A DNA stretch of 64,000 nt from an uncultured Oceanisphaera sp. (GTDB lineage: Bacteria; Pseudomonadota; Gammaproteobacteria; Enterobacterales; Aeromonadaceae). Position numbers and translations under genes: made by a program. Where the stretch lies: NCBI RefSeq assembly GCF_947495715.1, contig NZ_CANLZU010000013.1:59722-123721 (forward strand), read 5' to 3'. A model generated the notes under the pieces. It was not told the origin of the DNA. It did no database searches and saw nothing but the letters and a program-made list of their open reading frames with translations. This document shows positions 49,697-62,249 of the stretch, piece by piece. Every line of letters starts with the position of its first letter. Positions within the stretch are counted from its first letter, which is position 1.

Positions 49697-51196
49697 CTAT
49701 CCTTTGAGTTCACTCTGTTCGGCACTTGTTTCCAGGATCCCGAGTTGATCCCATAAGCTGTCGACCCGTTGTTTTACTTCGTCTGTCATCACAATGGGCT
49801 GTCCCCATTCCCTGTCGCTTTCTCCCGGCCACTTGTTGGTGGCATCAAGGCCCATTTTGGAGCCGAGCCCGGACACCGGCGAGGCGAAGTCCAGATAGTC
49901 GATGGGAGTGTGTTCGATCAGGGTCGTGTCTCGTGCCGGGTCCATTCGGGTCGTAATGGCCCAGATCACGTCGTTCCAGTCTCTGGCATTGATGTCGTCA
50001 TCGCACACTATCACGAATTTGGTATACATGAATTGGCGTAAAAACGACCAAACGCCCAGCATGACACGTTTGGCATGGCCAGGGTAGCGCTTTTTAATGG
50101 TGACCACCGCCATCCGGTAAGAGCATCCTTCCGGTGGCAGATAGAAGTCGACGATCTCCGGAAACTGCTTTTGCAGTATGGGAACGAACACCTCGTTCAG
50201 TGCCACACCCAGTATCGCCGGCTCGTCGGGCGGCCGGCCGGTATAGGTGGAATGATAGATGGCATCATGACGGCGGGTAATGCGCTCCACGGTAAATACC
50301 GGGAACTCGTCAATTTCGTTGTAATAGCCGGTGTGATCGCCATAGGGACCTTCCGGCGCCATCTCGTCGGGATAGATGTAGCCTTCCAGCACGATTTCGG
50401 CGCTGGCCGGCACATCCAGATCGCTGCCGATACACTTGACCACTTCGGTACGACTGCCGCGCAACAAGCCGGCGAAGGCATATTCGGACAGGGTGTCCGG
50501 CACCGGCGTCACGGCGCCGAGAATGGTCGCCGGATCGGCCCCCAGTGCTACCGCCACCGGATAAGGCTGACCGGGGTTGGCTTCCTGCCACTCACGAAAG
50601 TCCAGGGCACCACCGCGATGACTGAGCCAGCGCATGATCAGCTTGTTCTTGCCCAGCAGCTGCTGGCGGTAGATACCCAGGTTCTGCCGTTTCTTGTAAG
50701 GCCCGCGGGTAATGGTCAGGCCCCAGGTGATCAGCGGCGCCGCATCACCCGGCCAACAGTGCTGAATGGGCAGTTGGGTCAAGTCGACATCGTCACCTTC
50801 CAGCACCAGCTCCTGACAAGGCGCCCTCTTCAGCCGCCTGGTCGGCATATTGAGCACCTGCTTGAAGATGGGCAGCTTTTCCATCAGCTCTTTCAGACCC
50901 TTCGGCGGCTCCGGCTCTTTCAGATAAGACAACCAGCGGCCCACTTCGCGCAGCGACTCTACATCCTGCTGGCCCATGCCCATGGCCACCCGTTTGGGGG
51001 TACCAAACAGGTTGCCCAGCACCGGCATATCGAAGCCCTTGGGATTCTCGAACAACAGCGCCGGACCGCCCGCTTTCAGCGTGCGGTCACAGATCTCGGT
51101 CATTTCCAGATAGGGGTCGATTTCATGCTGAATACGCTTGAGTTCGCCCTGAGCTTCGAGCTGCGCAATGAAGTCGCGCAAGTCCTTATATTTCAT
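49697..51196 (-). CDS. ubiD: UbiD, 3-octaprenyl-4-hydroxybenzoate carboxy-lyase
   Basis: A 499-residue prenylated-FMN-dependent decarboxylase of ubiquinone synthesis. The [22 protein letters not shown] start, the [28 protein letters not shown] segment, and the [11 protein letters not shown] motif with catalytic Glu are typical. ATG at 51196 has a TTGGAG site; earlier in-frame sequence is not conserved-looking. Confidence 0.95.
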   Translation of the reverse strand: MKYKDLRDFIAQLEAQGELKRIQHEIDPYLEMTEICDRTLKAGGPALLFENPKGFDMPVLGNLFGTPKRVAMGMGQQDVESLREVGRWLSYLKEPEPPKGLKELMEKLPIFKQVLNMPTRRLKRAPCQELVLEGDDVDLTQLPIQHCWPGDAAPLITWGLTITRGPYKKRQNLGIYRQQLLGKNKLIMRWLSHRGGALDFREWQEANPGQPYPVAVALGADPATILGAVTPVPDTLSEYAFAGLLRGSRTEVVKCIGSDLDVPASAEIVLEGYIYPDEMAPEGPYGDHTGYYNEIDEFPVFTVERITRRHDAIYHSTYTGRPPDEPAILGVALNEVFVPILQKQFPEIVDFYLPPEGCSYRMAVVTIKKRYPGHAKRVMLGVWSFLRQFMYTKFVIVCDDDINARDWNDVIWAITTRMDPARDTTLIEHTPIDYLDFASPVSGLGSKMGLDATNKWPGESDREWGQPIVMTDEVKQRVDSLWDQLGILETSAEQSELKG

Positions 51197-51265
51197 AGGT
51201 TTACTCCAAGGGTATCGAATAACGCCGAAGATTATACCCGGTTCAAGATAGCTTGTATCGGGCAA

Positions 51266-51296
51266 TAAAAAACCGCGGGCGGGCCGCGGTTTTTTC
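51266..51296 (-). terminator. Terminator of rho
   Basis: AACCGCGG/CCGCGGTT stem with flanking A and T runs (minus strand ends TTTTTTATTG), 18 bases past the rho stop. Confidence 0.9.
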
Positions 51297-51308
51297 AACT
51301 GCCGATGA

Positions 51309-52574
51309 TTACTTCTGTTGGCGCTTCATGGCTTCAAAGAATTCATCGTTGGTCTTGGTCATCGCCAGCTTGTCGATCAAAAACTCGATGCCGTCACTCT
51401 CGCCCATGGGATGCACGATTTTGCGCAGTATCCACATTTTCTGCAACTCATCCGGAGTCGTGAGCAGCTCTTCGCGACGGGTGCCGGAGCGGGGAATGTC
51501 GATGGCCGGATAAACCCGCTTCTCGGCAATCTTGCGTGACAGGTGCAATTCCATGTTACCGGTGCCCTTGAACTCTTCGTAGATAACGTCATCCATCTTG
51601 GAGCCGGTTTCTACCAGAGCGGTGGCAATAATGCTCAGGCTGCCGCCCTCTTCTACATTACGGGCCGCGCCGAAGAAACGCTTGGGTCTGTGCAGGGCGT
51701 TGGCATCCACACCACCGGTCAGTACCTTGCCGGAAGACGGCACCACTGTGTTGTAGGCGCGGGCCAGACGGGTAATGGAGTCGAGCAGGATCACCACGTC
51801 TTTCTTGTGTTCGACCAGGCGCTTGGCCTTTTCGATCACCATGTCGGCCACCTGTACGTGGCGAGCGGCTGGCTCGTCGAAGGTAGAAGCAATCACCTCC
51901 CCCTTCACCATGCGCTGCATCTCGGTCACTTCTTCCGGGCGTTCGTCGATCAACAACACGATCAGCACACATTCCGGATGGTTGTAGGCGATGCTTTGCG
52001 CGATATTCTGCAGCAGCATGGTCTTACCGGCCTTGGGCGGCGCCACGATAAGGCCACGCTGGCCCTTGCCGATCGGCGATGCCAGATCCAGCACCCGGGC
52101 GGTAATGTCTTCGGTAGAGCCGTTGCCCCGTTCCATCCTCATCCGCTCGTTGGCGTGCAGCGGCGTCAGGTTTTCGAACAGTATCTTGTTACGGGCGTTT
52201 TCGGGTCTGTCGTAGTTGACCTCATTGATCTTCAACAGCGCAAAGTAACGCTCGCCTTCTTTCGGCGGGCGAATCTTGCCGGCGATGGTGTCACCGGTAC
52301 GCAGGTTGAAACGACGAATCTGGCTGGGCGAGACATAGATGTCATCCGGGCCGGCCAGATAAGAGGAATCGGCACTGCGCAAGAAGCCAAAGCCATCCTG
52401 CAATATTTCCAGCACGCCATCGCCGAAAATATCCTCACCACTTTTGGCATGAGCTTTGAGGATAGCGAAGATGATGTCTTGCTTGCGCAAACGGGCGAGG
52501 TTTTCCAGGCCCATGGTTTCCCCAAGCTTTATCAGCTCAGATACGGGGGTATTCTTGAGTTCGGTAAGGTTCAT
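51309..52574 (-). CDS. rho: Rho transcription termination factor
   Basis: A 421-residue RecA-type hexameric helicase. It has an N-terminal helical extension, the RNA-binding cold-shock-like domain ([29 protein letters not shown]), Walker [10 protein letters not shown], the Q-loop region ([32 protein letters not shown]) and a C-terminal [21 protein letters not shown]. It is nearly the E. coli length (419). It is followed on the same strand by ubiD-fre, with its own terminator. Confidence 0.97.
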   Translation of the reverse strand: MNLTELKNTPVSELIKLGETMGLENLARLRKQDIIFAILKAHAKSGEDIFGDGVLEILQDGFGFLRSADSSYLAGPDDIYVSPSQIRRFNLRTGDTIAGKIRPPKEGERYFALLKINEVNYDRPENARNKILFENLTPLHANERMRMERGNGSTEDITARVLDLASPIGKGQRGLIVAPPKAGKTMLLQNIAQSIAYNHPECVLIVLLIDERPEEVTEMQRMVKGEVIASTFDEPAARHVQVADMVIEKAKRLVEHKKDVVILLDSITRLARAYNTVVPSSGKVLTGGVDANALHRPKRFFGAARNVEEGGSLSIIATALVETGSKMDDVIYEEFKGTGNMELHLSRKIAEKRVYPAIDIPRSGTRREELLTTPDELQKMWILRKIVHPMGESDGIEFLIDKLAMTKTNDEFFEAMKRQQK

Positions 52575-52724
52575 AGTGGTGGGTTTCTGTCAACCAGGAT
52601 GTGTTAAATAATCGGGAAAGTCTGCCGGATTGAGACTTGAAATCGGAGGGCCTCTGGGGCACAAAATAGGCTAGCAAACGAACAATAAACTAGCACCAAA
52701 AAGAAAGGCCGTCTAGCAAAAAAC
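52575..52724 (-). promoter_or_regulatory. rho leader region
   Basis: About 150 bases between trxA and rho with no gene. In E. coli this leader carries a Rho-dependent autoregulatory attenuator; that this is so here is inferred from synteny only. Confidence 0.35.
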
Positions 52725-52753
52725 AATAAGGGGTGCATTGCGCACCCCTTATT
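52725..52753 (-). terminator. Terminator of trxA
   Basis: A twelve-base AATAAGGGGTGC/GCACCCCTTATT stem and 5-base loop, with a TTGTTTTTTG tract on the minus strand, 8 bases past the trxA stop. Confidence 0.88.
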
Positions 52754-52760
52754 TTCGCCA

Positions 52761-53087
52761 TTACAGGTTGGCGTCCAGGAACTCTTTCAATTGAGTCTTG
52801 GACAGAGCGCCGACCTTGGTAGCCGCTACTTCGCCGTTTTTGAACAGCAGCAGGGTGGGAATACCACGAATACCGAACTTGGGCGGAGTATCTGCGTTCT
52901 GATCGATATTCAGCTTGGCCACGGTAACCTTGCCTTCATATTCACCAGCCACTTCATCCAGAATGGGGGCAATCATCTTGCAGGGACCACACCACTCAGC
53001 CCAGAAGTCTACCAGAACCGGGCCACTGGCCTTAACCACGTCAGCTTCGAAGCTGGCATCGGTCAGCTGAACAATTTTGTCACTCAT
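52761..53087 (-). CDS. trxA: TrxA, thioredoxin 1
   Basis: A 108-residue thioredoxin with the active site WCGPC (Cys33, Cys36) and cis-Pro in GIPT. ATG at 53087 ([10 protein letters not shown]) matches E. coli; an ATG four codons upstream is less likely. It is between rho and the divergent rhlB, the standard gammaproteobacterial order. Confidence 0.96.
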   Translation of the reverse strand: MSDKIVQLTDASFEADVVKASGPVLVDFWAEWCGPCKMIAPILDEVAGEYEGKVTVAKLNIDQNADTPPKFGIRGIPTLLLFKNGEVAATKVGALSKTQLKEFLDANL

Positions 53088-53203
53088 CTCCAACTCCAAT
53101 CAGTCATTTTATCCCGCAACACACAACGTCGAGGGCAATTTAGTTGGCCTATTTCAAATGATCCTGTTTATTATTGCAAGCCTAACCTGATATTCTGACC
53201 GCT

Positions 53204-54502
53204 ATGAGCAAAACACACTTAACTGACGTAAAATTTGCCCAGTTGGGCCTGCAGCCGCAGGTTCTGGCCGGACTGGAAGCAAAAGGATTTCACAACTGCA
53301 CGCCCATTCAGGCGTTGTCGTTACCTCATTTATTGGCAGGCAAGGATATCGCCGGACAAGCCCAGACCGGCACCGGTAAAACCATCGCCTTTCTCGCCGC
53401 CACCTTTGACCGCCTGCTGACCACGCCGGCACTCGAAAACCGCCGGCTGAACCAGCCCAGGGCCATTATCATGGCGCCGACCCGCGAGCTGGCCATCCAG
53501 ATTTTCAACGACGCCGATACCATCAGTGCCAGCACCGGCCTCAAGCTGGGCCTGGCCTACGGTGGCGACGGCTACGAGAAACAGATTGAAGTGCTGGAAG
53601 CCGGTGTCGATATTCTGATCGGCACCACGGGTCGCATCATCGACTTCCTCAAGAAGCAGGTTATCGATGTAGGCGCCATTCAGGTGGTGGTACTGGATGA
53701 AGCGGATCGCATGTTCGATCTGGGCTTTATCAAGGACATCCGCTTCCTGTTCCGCCGCATGCCGGCCGCCACCCAGCGCCAGAACATGCTGTTTTCCGCC
53801 ACCCTGTCGCTGCGGGTACAGGAGCTGGCCTACGAGCACATGAACAGCCCCGAACACGTGCAGATAGAGCCGGAACGCAAAACCGGCATCCGTATCAAGG
53901 AAGAGCTGTTCTATCCGGCACAGGAAGACAAGCTGCCGCTGCTGCTGACCCTGATGGAAGAAGAGTGGCCCGACAAGGCCATCGTGTTTGCCAACACCAA
54001 GCACAGCTGCGAAAAGGTGCACGCCTGGCTGCAGGCCGATGGTCACCGTGTCGGTATGCTGACCGGTGATGTGCCGCAGAAGAAACGACTGAAGATCCTC
54101 GAGGATTTCACCGGCGGCGTGCTGGACATTCTGGTGGCCACCGATGTTGCCGCCCGCGGTCTGCATATTCCCGACGTGACTCACGTGTTCAACTACGACC
54201 TGCCCGATGACGCGGAAGACTATGTGCACCGTATCGGGCGTACCGGTCGGGCCGGCGCCAGTGGCTGTTCCATCAGCTTTGCCTGTGAAGAATACGTGTT
54301 CAACCTGCCGGCGGTGGAAGCCTATATCGAGCATGAAATTCCGGTCAGCAAGTACGACCGGGACGCCCTGCTCGATGATGTGACGCCGCCGACGCACATT
54401 CATCATCACAGGGCTCATGCCAATCGCGGCCCACGCCAGGGCGGCGGCCAGCGTCGCCCCGGCGGCAATCATCGCCGCCGCCCACAGGGCAACCGGAGCT
54501 AA
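53204..54502 (+). CDS. rhlB: RhlB, DEAD-box RNA helicase of the degradosome
   Basis: A 432-residue DEAD-box helicase with [20 protein letters not shown] motif, [31 protein letters not shown] and [10 protein letters not shown]. The C-terminal tail is basic ([20 protein letters not shown]), as in RhlB, which binds RNase E. It is 5 bases before gppA. Confidence 0.95.
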   Translation: MSKTHLTDVKFAQLGLQPQVLAGLEAKGFHNCTPIQALSLPHLLAGKDIAGQAQTGTGKTIAFLAATFDRLLTTPALENRRLNQPRAIIMAPTRELAIQIFNDADTISASTGLKLGLAYGGDGYEKQIEVLEAGVDILIGTTGRIIDFLKKQVIDVGAIQVVVLDEADRMFDLGFIKDIRFLFRRMPAATQRQNMLFSATLSLRVQELAYEHMNSPEHVQIEPERKTGIRIKEELFYPAQEDKLPLLLTLMEEEWPDKAIVFANTKHSCEKVHAWLQADGHRVGMLTGDVPQKKRLKILEDFTGGVLDILVATDVAARGLHIPDVTHVFNYDLPDDAEDYVHRIGRTGRAGASGCSISFACEEYVFNLPAVEAYIEHEIPVSKYDRDALLDDVTPPTHIHHHRAHANRGPRQGGGQRRPGGNHRRRPQGNRS

Positions 54503-54507
54503 GCCAG

Positions 54508-56001
54508 GTGAACAACGCCGCCCTTTATGCCGCCGTCGATCTTGGTTCCAACAGCTTTCATATGTTGGTGGTGCATGAAGTGGCCGGCGCCTGCCGTACC
54601 CTGGCCAAGATAAAGCGCAAGGTGCGCCTCGCCGCCGGCCTGCAGGCCGACGGCAGCCTCGATGCGGCCTCCATGCAACGGGGTTGGGACTGCCTGCAAC
54701 TGTTCGCCGAACAGTTGCAGGACATTCCCGCCACCCATATTCGTATCGTCGGCACCGCCACCCTGCGTCTGGCAACCAATATCGCTGTTTTTCTCGAACG
54801 GGCCGAGGCCATTCTGGGCCATCCCGTGCGGATTATTTCCGGTGAAGAGGAAGCCGCCACCATCTATGAAGGCGTAGCCTGGACCTCATCCGGCGTCGGC
54901 CGCCGGCTGGTGATCGATATCGGCGGTGCCAGCACCGAGCTAATTATCGGCGAAAATACCCATCCCCAACTGCTGAATAGCCTGCACATGGGCTGTGTCA
55001 CCTGGTTAAGCCGCTACTTTGTTGGAGGGCAGCTCACGGCCGCCAACTTCGAGCAGGCCATTGCCGCCGCCCGTCAGACCCTGACGCCCATCGCCGGTGA
55101 CTACCTCAAACTCGGCTGGCAAAATTGTGTCGGCGCGTCCGGTACAGTGCAGGCCATTCAGGAAATCATGATAGGTCTGGGTGAAGACGAACAGATTACC
55201 CTCGCCAAGCTGTTGCAACTGAAGCAGGCCGCCATCACCTGCGGCCATCTCGACCGACTCGACTTGCCCGGCCTGCAATCAGAGCGGGCAAGCGTATTCC
55301 CGTCCGGTCTGGCGATTCTGATCGCCCTGTTCGAGATGCTGGCCATCGACAGCATGACCCTGGCCGGTGGCGCCCTGCGGGAAGGGCTGATTTATGGCAT
55401 GCTGGGCCGCCGCCGGGAGTGTGACGCCCGGGAGCGCACCGCCGACAGCCTGATCAGTCGCTATCAATTGGACCGGGAGCAGGCCGAGCGAGTGCGTAGC
55501 ACCGCCCTCAAGGCCCTGCAGCAACTGGCCAGCAGCCAGCATATCGACTCCCCTGCTACCGCCATGCTGGGCTGGGCCGCCCTGCTCTACGAACTGGGCC
55601 TTTGCATCGAGTACAAGCGCGCGCCCGAGCATGCCGCCTACATCATCCGTCATGTAGACTTGCCCGGCTTTACTCCGGCCCAGAAACAGCTGCTGGCCGC
55701 CCTGCTGCTGAACCAGCGGGACGAATTTCGCCAGGAGTCGCTGGAGCAACAAGGCGCCATAGAGCCAGAACCGGCCATTCTGCTGGCCCGGTTGCTGCGC
55801 CTGGCCATTATCCTCTGCCTGCGCCGCACCCGTGGCACCGTGCCCGAGTTTCGGCTGGAAGCCCGGGATCGACAGCTGATCCTGACCCTGCCCGCCGACT
55901 GGAGCCAAAACCATCACCTGCGGGCCAGCGAGCTGCAGCAGGAAGCGGCTCGCCAGACCGAGCAGGGCTGGCCGCTGGTTATAAAACATAGTGAGGAGTG
56001 A
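54508..56001 (+). CDS. gppA: GppA, pppGpp 5'-phosphohydrolase (Ppx/GppA family)
   Basis: A 497-residue phosphohydrolase. The ASKHA domains carry DLGSNSFHMLVV, GTATLRLATN and DIGGASTELIIG, followed by the C-terminal HD-like helical domain (ALLYELGLCIEYKRAPEHAAYIIRH). Length (E. coli GppA 494) and rhlB linkage favour GppA over exopolyphosphatase Ppx. The start is GTG at 54508. The stop lies within a repeat element. Confidence 0.9.
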   Translation: MNNAALYAAVDLGSNSFHMLVVHEVAGACRTLAKIKRKVRLAAGLQADGSLDAASMQRGWDCLQLFAEQLQDIPATHIRIVGTATLRLATNIAVFLERAEAILGHPVRIISGEEEAATIYEGVAWTSSGVGRRLVIDIGGASTELIIGENTHPQLLNSLHMGCVTWLSRYFVGGQLTAANFEQAIAAARQTLTPIAGDYLKLGWQNCVGASGTVQAIQEIMIGLGEDEQITLAKLLQLKQAAITCGHLDRLDLPGLQSERASVFPSGLAILIALFEMLAIDSMTLAGGALREGLIYGMLGRRRECDARERTADSLISRYQLDREQAERVRSTALKALQQLASSQHIDSPATAMLGWAALLYELGLCIEYKRAPEHAAYIIRHVDLPGFTPAQKQLLAALLLNQRDEFRQESLEQQGAIEPEPAILLARLLRLAIILCLRRTRGTVPEFRLEARDRQLILTLPADWSQNHHLRASELQQEAARQTEQGWPLVIKHSEE

Positions 56002-56040
56002 GGAGTAATGTTCCCTTCACACTTTACGCTTCCCCTCACA
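55990..56040. repeat. GGGGTGAGG-type imperfect palindrome (copy 3)
   Basis: GTGAGGAGTGAGGAGTAA and CTTCACACTTTACGCTTCCCCTCAC form a short degenerate copy that includes the gppA stop codon (55999-56001). Confidence 0.65.
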
Positions 56041-56045
56041 GAAGT

Positions 56046-56071
56046 AAAAAGGCGCCACAAGGCGCCTTTTT
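56046..56071. terminator. Bidirectional terminator between gppA and the RidA-family gene
   Basis: AAAAAGGCGCC/GGCGCCTTTTT arms with a 4-base ACAA loop between convergent genes. Confidence 0.9.
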
Positions 56072-56096
56072 TTATGGTTCAAGATGGCGGTAAAAA

Positions 56097-56444
56097 TTAC
56101 AGCGCCGCGGTCACGGTTACTTCCACCAGCACCACGTCACGGGCCATGTGAGCCTGTACGCAGGAGCGCGCCGGTGCGCAGCCTTCCGGCAGCCACTCGT
56201 TCCACAGTTCGTTGAACGCGGCCACGTTGTCGGTATCCTTGATATGGATCAGCGCAGACAGCAGCTTGGAATTGTCGGTACCCGCTTCCGCCAGGTGCTC
56301 GTCGATACGCGCCAGTACCTGTCTGGTTTGCCCCACGAAGTCTTCACTCACGTCTTTTGCCACCTGACCACACAGGTAGACGGTTTCGTTGTGGATAACA
56401 ACGCGGCTTACTTTCTGGCTTACGGACTTACGAATGATGGTCAT
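56097..56444 (-). CDS. RidA/YjgF-family protein
   Basis: A 115-residue Rid-family protein with the RSCVQAHMARDVVLVEVTVTA end that carries the Arg of the enamine-deaminase site, and VYLCGQVAKD at the front. Rid proteins hydrolyse reactive enamines and imines. The exact subfamily is uncertain; it is not obviously canonical RidA because the N-terminus (KSVSQKVSRVVIHNETVYLC) is closer to YjgH/YoaB-like members. Confidence 0.85.
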   Translation of the reverse strand: MTIIRKSVSQKVSRVVIHNETVYLCGQVAKDVSEDFVGQTRQVLARIDEHLAEAGTDNSKLLSALIHIKDTDNVAAFNELWNEWLPEGCAPARSCVQAHMARDVVLVEVTVTAAL

Positions 56445-56503
56445 GGGATTTCACTCTCCTTGTAGAAAATAGAAAGGGGTCTGAAAAGTGTGATCATTCT
56501 AAC

Positions 56504-56533
56504 AAAAAAGCCCCGAAATTCGGGGCTTTTTAT
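56504..56533 (-). terminator. Terminator between hemB and the RidA-family gene
   Basis: AAAAAAGCCCCGAAATTCGGGGCTTTTT, with a 7-base stem and T runs on both strands, lies about 190 bases past the hemB stop and just upstream of the RidA-family gene. Confidence 0.85.
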
Positions 56534-56542
56534 CACGACAGA

Positions 56543-56713
56543 TTAAGAACTCATACCCATAGGGTTAGGCACTGACCCAGTGTCTATCTGGGCTGTAAGC
56601 GCCGCTTTAGCTGGCGTAATCCTGAAAACAGCGGGGTCTTCGAGGCCTGTTGCACAGGCCCAGCCGACTAAAGTGGCAGCTACAACAGGGCCAAAACAGA
56701 TTATTTTCCTTAT
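56543..56713 (-). other. Possible small exported peptide ORF lacking a standard start
   Basis: A 56-codon open frame directly downstream of hemB starts with a charged-hydrophobic signal-like stretch (RKIICFGPVVAATLVGWAC), continues with 36 residues, and stops just before the terminator. An AAGGA lies at its front, but there is no ATG, GTG or TTG in place (ATA or ATC codons only). It could be a gene with a rare start, a decayed gene, or chance. Confidence 0.3.
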
Positions 56714-56723
56714 GTAATTGGTA

Positions 56724-58535
<1,812 letters not shown>

Positions 58536-58536
<1 letters not shown>

Positions 58537-59282
58537 CAGGCGCCGTCCTGCTCTTCATCTTCGTGCGGTTCGCGCACGTAGAAACGAGCGAAGAACACGC
58601 CTATTTCAAACAGCAGCCACATGGGAATGGCCAGCAGCGTCTGGGATATCACATCCGGCGGCGTCAGCAGCATGCCGACGATAAAGACCACCACCACTAC
58701 ATAAGGCCGCTTGCCGGCAAGATCTTTCGGGGTGGTCACGCCGGTCCAGCACAACAGAATGGTGGCGATGGGGATCTCGAAGGCGATGCCGAAGGCCACG
58801 AACAGGCCGAGTACGAAGTCGAGGTAGCTGGCGATGTCGGTGGCAATGGTCACCCCTTCCGGCGCCATCTTGGTGAAAAAGCCGAATGCCAGCGGAAACA
58901 CCACGAAATAGGCAAAGGCGGCGCCCGCATAAAACAGCAGGGCACTGGAAAACACCAGCGGGGCAATCAAACGCTTTTCGTGCTTGTACAGGCCCGGGGC
59001 AATGAAGGCCCACACCTGATAGAGCACATAGGGAATGGCGGCGAAAAACGCCACTATCAACGTCAGTTTCATCGGGGTCAGAAACGGCGTTGCCACTCCG
59101 GTGGCAATCATGCTGGTACCGGCCGGCAACTGCCGCAGCAAGGGCTCGGCCAGAATGCTGTAGATGTCGTTGGCAAAGTACACCAGGGCCAGAAAGACCA
59201 GCACAATAGCGGCAAAAGCCCGGAGCAAACGACTCCTCAGCTCAACCAGATGGCTGATCAACGGCTGCTGTGGTTGACTCAT
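58536..59282 (-). CDS. tatC: TatC, twin-arginine translocase receptor subunit
   Basis: A 248-residue inner-membrane protein with six hydrophobic segments, the N-terminal [13 protein letters not shown] and the conserved [17 protein letters not shown] and [10 protein letters not shown] segments. It recognises twin-arginine signal peptides with TatB. Confidence 0.96.
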
Positions 59283-59654
59283 TTAAGATTTATCCTGCGG
59301 CTCTTTCGATGATGAGGTATCGGTTTTGGCTCCCTGAGCACCGGCACTGCCGGCCTCTGTTTTTTCATAGGGGCGAGTCACGGAAGCGGCGGCATCCTTC
59401 AGCTGGTCGATAGACTCTTTCAGCTCCGGGCTCAGGTTTTTCATGTCGAGCTGTTCGGCTTTTTTCAGATCCCGATGCAGCTCTTCCATTTTCAATTCCT
59501 GAGCCAGTTCGGTTTTCACCGCGTTGGCGGTATCTCGTACCGTCTTGAACATTCGGGATACGGTTCTGATGGCCACGGGAAGCCGCTCGGGCCCCAGCAC
59601 GAGCAACCCGATTATCGCGATCACAATCAACTCCCAGAAACCGATATCGAACAT
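59283..59654 (-). CDS. tatB: TatB, twin-arginine translocase subunit
   Basis: A 123-residue protein beginning [26 protein letters not shown], followed by an amphipathic helix and a Lys/Glu/Ser-rich tail. No gap to tatC (adjacent), and 2 bases from tatA. Confidence 0.95.
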   Translation of the reverse strand: MFDIGFWELIVIAIIGLLVLGPERLPVAIRTVSRMFKTVRDTANAVKTELAQELKMEELHRDLKKAEQLDMKNLSPELKESIDQLKDAAASVTRPYEKTEAGSAGAQGAKTDTSSSKEPQDKS

Positions 59655-59656
59655 GG

Positions 59657-59911
59657 TTATACCTGATCTTTATCTTTGGTTTTGTCCTGGTCTTTCTGGT
59701 TCAGAGCGTCGCCCTGCTCTTTTTTATCGGCCAGCGTCTGCTGTTCGAAATCGGCGTCCTTCTTGTCCTTTTCCTCATCGGTCATCGCTTTTTTAAAGCC
59801 TTTCACCGCCGAACCCAGATCCGAGCCCATACCACGCAACTTCTTGGTTCCAAACAACAATACTACAATCAATACCACGATAAGCAGCTGCCAAACACTG
59901 ATCCCACCCAT
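59657..59911 (-). CDS. tatA: TatA, twin-arginine translocase pore subunit
   Basis: An 84-residue protein with N-terminus [43 protein letters not shown], the TatA helix-hinge-amphipathic pattern, and an acidic/lysine tail. First gene of the tat operon. Confidence 0.95.
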   Translation of the reverse strand: MGGISVWQLLIVVLIVVLLFGTKKLRGMGSDLGSAVKGFKKAMTDEEKDKKDADFEQQTLADKKEQGDALNQKDQDKTKDKDQV

Positions 59912-59994
59912 AAGACACCTTTCCTACATAAAGAGTAAATAATCGAACACCATGATACCCGAACCTGATGACAGTACTTTGATTCAGGATCAAA

Positions 59995-61632
59995 TTAGCG
60001 TGCTATTTTTCGCCATCCCAGCAACCATACAACCAAAGTCAGCACCAGACCAGACATGGCCCACTCGGTTCTGTCCATTCCCAGCAACAGGGTACTGGCC
60101 AGCAACACCGTGGCGCCCATTGCCAACAGAAAGCGCCCCTGGCCCTGACTTTTATCATGCCGGGCAAACTGATTGTACAGGCCTTGTACCTGGCGCTGCT
60201 GCAGTTTGGCCTGACGCAAGGCATCGTAAACCAGCTCCGGCAGGTCGGGCAGCTTTTCGGCCCAGAACGGCGCTTTTTCCTTTACCGCATTGATCACCGC
60301 CTTATAGCCGACCTGCTGTTGCATCCATTCTTCCAGGAAAGGCTTGGCGGTCTTCCATAAATCCAGCTGCGGATAGAGCTGGCGACCTACCCCCTCTACA
60401 TAGAGCAGGGTTTTCTGCAGCAGTACCAGTTGCGGTTGCACCGCCATATTGAAGCGGCGCGCGGTGTTGAACAGGTTCAGCAGCACATGGCCAAAGGAGA
60501 TTTCCGACAGCGGTTTTTCAAAGATGGGCTCCAGCACGGTACGAATGGCCGACTCGAATTCCTCGACCTTGGTGTCTGCCGGCACCCAGCCCGACTCCAC
60601 ATGCAGCTCGGCCACCTTGCGGTAGTCCCGATTAAAGAAGGCGAGAAAGTTCTCCGCCAGGTAACGCTTGTCGTCGCGGTTGAGGGTGCCGACAATGCCG
60701 CAGTCGATGCCGATCCACTGGGGATCATGAGGGTGTTCGTAAGAGACGAAGATATTGCCCGGATGCATATCCGCATGAAAAAAACTGTCGCGGAACACCT
60801 GGGTAAAGAACACCTCCACGCCCCGCTCGGCCAACAGTTTCATATCGGTGCCATTCGCTTGCAGCGCATCGATATCGGAAACCGGAATACCGTAGATGCG
60901 CTCCATCACCAGCACGTTTTCATGACAGTAACTGGAATAAATTTCCGGTACGTACAGGGTGCGAGAACCTTCGAAATTACGCCGCAACTGAATGGCATTG
61001 GCGGCTTCGCGCAGCAGGTTCAGCTCGTCAAACAGGGTCTTGCGATACTCTTCCACCACTTCGACCGGACGCAACCGGCTGCTGCGCTCCGGCACCAGCC
61101 GGGCCAGCAGGGTAGCCATGGAGTGCATCAGGCTGACATCGGCCTCGATCACCCGCTCGATACTGGGCCGAATCACCTTGATCACGATGTCCTGACCGGT
61201 TTTCAGCCTGGCGGTATGCACCTGGGCAATGGACGCCGATGCCAGCGGCTTTTCATCAAACTCGTCGAACAACACTTCGATGGGCTGTCGCAGACTGGCT
61301 TCGATCTGCTTGCGGGCCAGAATGCCATCGAACGGAGGAACCCGGTCCTGCAGCAGGGCCAGTTCTTCGGCGATGTCCGGCGGCAACAGGTCCCGGCGCG
61401 TCGACAGCATCTGACCAAATTTGATAAATACCGGTCCCAGATGTTCCAACGCAAGGCGAATACGCTTGCCGCGCGACAGATCCGGATGTCGATTTTTCAG
61501 CCAGAACAGGCTTTTCCTCGCCAGTCGTGCCGGCAAAATCTGCAGGCGGGCCGGAATCAATTCGTCCAGACCGTAATCAAACAGGGTTTTTCCTATCTGA
61601 TAGAGTCGGACCAACTCCCGTAGTTTTTTCAT
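59995..61632 (-). CDS. ubiB: UbiB, ubiquinone biosynthesis ATPase/kinase-like protein
   Basis: A 545-residue ABC1/ADCK-family protein. It has the KxGQ motif in [28 protein letters not shown], the nucleotide-site region [24 protein letters not shown] and [11 protein letters not shown], and two C-terminal membrane helices. Overlaps ubiJ by 4 bases. Confidence 0.95.
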   Translation of the reverse strand: MKKLRELVRLYQIGKTLFDYGLDELIPARLQILPARLARKSLFWLKNRHPDLSRGKRIRLALEHLGPVFIKFGQMLSTRRDLLPPDIAEELALLQDRVPPFDGILARKQIEASLRQPIEVLFDEFDEKPLASASIAQVHTARLKTGQDIVIKVIRPSIERVIEADVSLMHSMATLLARLVPERSSRLRPVEVVEEYRKTLFDELNLLREAANAIQLRRNFEGSRTLYVPEIYSSYCHENVLVMERIYGIPVSDIDALQANGTDMKLLAERGVEVFFTQVFRDSFFHADMHPGNIFVSYEHPHDPQWIGIDCGIVGTLNRDDKRYLAENFLAFFNRDYRKVAELHVESGWVPADTKVEEFESAIRTVLEPIFEKPLSEISFGHVLLNLFNTARRFNMAVQPQLVLLQKTLLYVEGVGRQLYPQLDLWKTAKPFLEEWMQQQVGYKAVINAVKEKAPFWAEKLPDLPELVYDALRQAKLQQRQVQGLYNQFARHDKSQGQGRFLLAMGATVLLASTLLLGMDRTEWAMSGLVLTLVVWLLGWRKIAR

Positions 61633-62249
61633 GAATGCATAACCTTATCCGTCAACGCTGCCAGACGTCCCTGCAGGCGCAGCGATCGTTGGTTTAATTC
61701 GGCGACTTCATCATTAAAGTCGGCCAGCTCCAGCAATCCCACCGCCAGGCGAGCTTCTTCCCGGACATAGTCACCCAGTTGCTCCCGCACTCCCAGCACC
61801 CGTTGTTGCAGCCTGGTCTTCAGCTCTCGACCATGACGGCACAGCAAATGCGCCATCACATCACCGGTGTAGGGAGCAAGCAAGGCTTCCAGGTCGATAT
61901 TGGGATCCTTGACCAGGGCTGAAAAGTCCTGCCAGGGCTGAGGATCGCCCTGCACATCGATGCGTCCGTCACGGATATATTGCATCAAGAGGCCTTTGTC
62001 ATTGAGCAGACCAAGGGCATTCAGGGACAGGCTCAGGTGACTATCTACTGCGCCTTCATAATGGCGCAGTATTTCCAGCCGATCGGTAGAAAACAGCAGG
62101 TAGAGGCCGGCGACATCGATCACGGTCAGCTGCAATATTTTTCCCTGCAATGGCGCCATCTTCTTCAATCGTTCGCTGTCCTGCAGCATAAATCGATTAA
62201 ACGCCGCTTCGAGCGAACCGTTGAGCAAGGGAAACAGCAAGGCTTTCAT
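61629..62249 (-). CDS. ubiJ: UbiJ, ubiquinone biosynthesis accessory factor
   Basis: A 206-residue SCP2-domain protein that binds lipid intermediates and partners UbiK. Characteristic [26 protein letters not shown] and C-terminal helices. Between ubiE and ubiB, each overlapping. Confidence 0.93.
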   Translation of the reverse strand: MKALLFPLLNGSLEAAFNRFMLQDSERLKKMAPLQGKILQLTVIDVAGLYLLFSTDRLEILRHYEGAVDSHLSLSLNALGLLNDKGLLMQYIRDGRIDVQGDPQPWQDFSALVKDPNIDLEALLAPYTGDVMAHLLCRHGRELKTRLQQRVLGVREQLGDYVREEARLAVGLLELADFNDEVAELNQRSLRLQGRLAALTDKVMHS

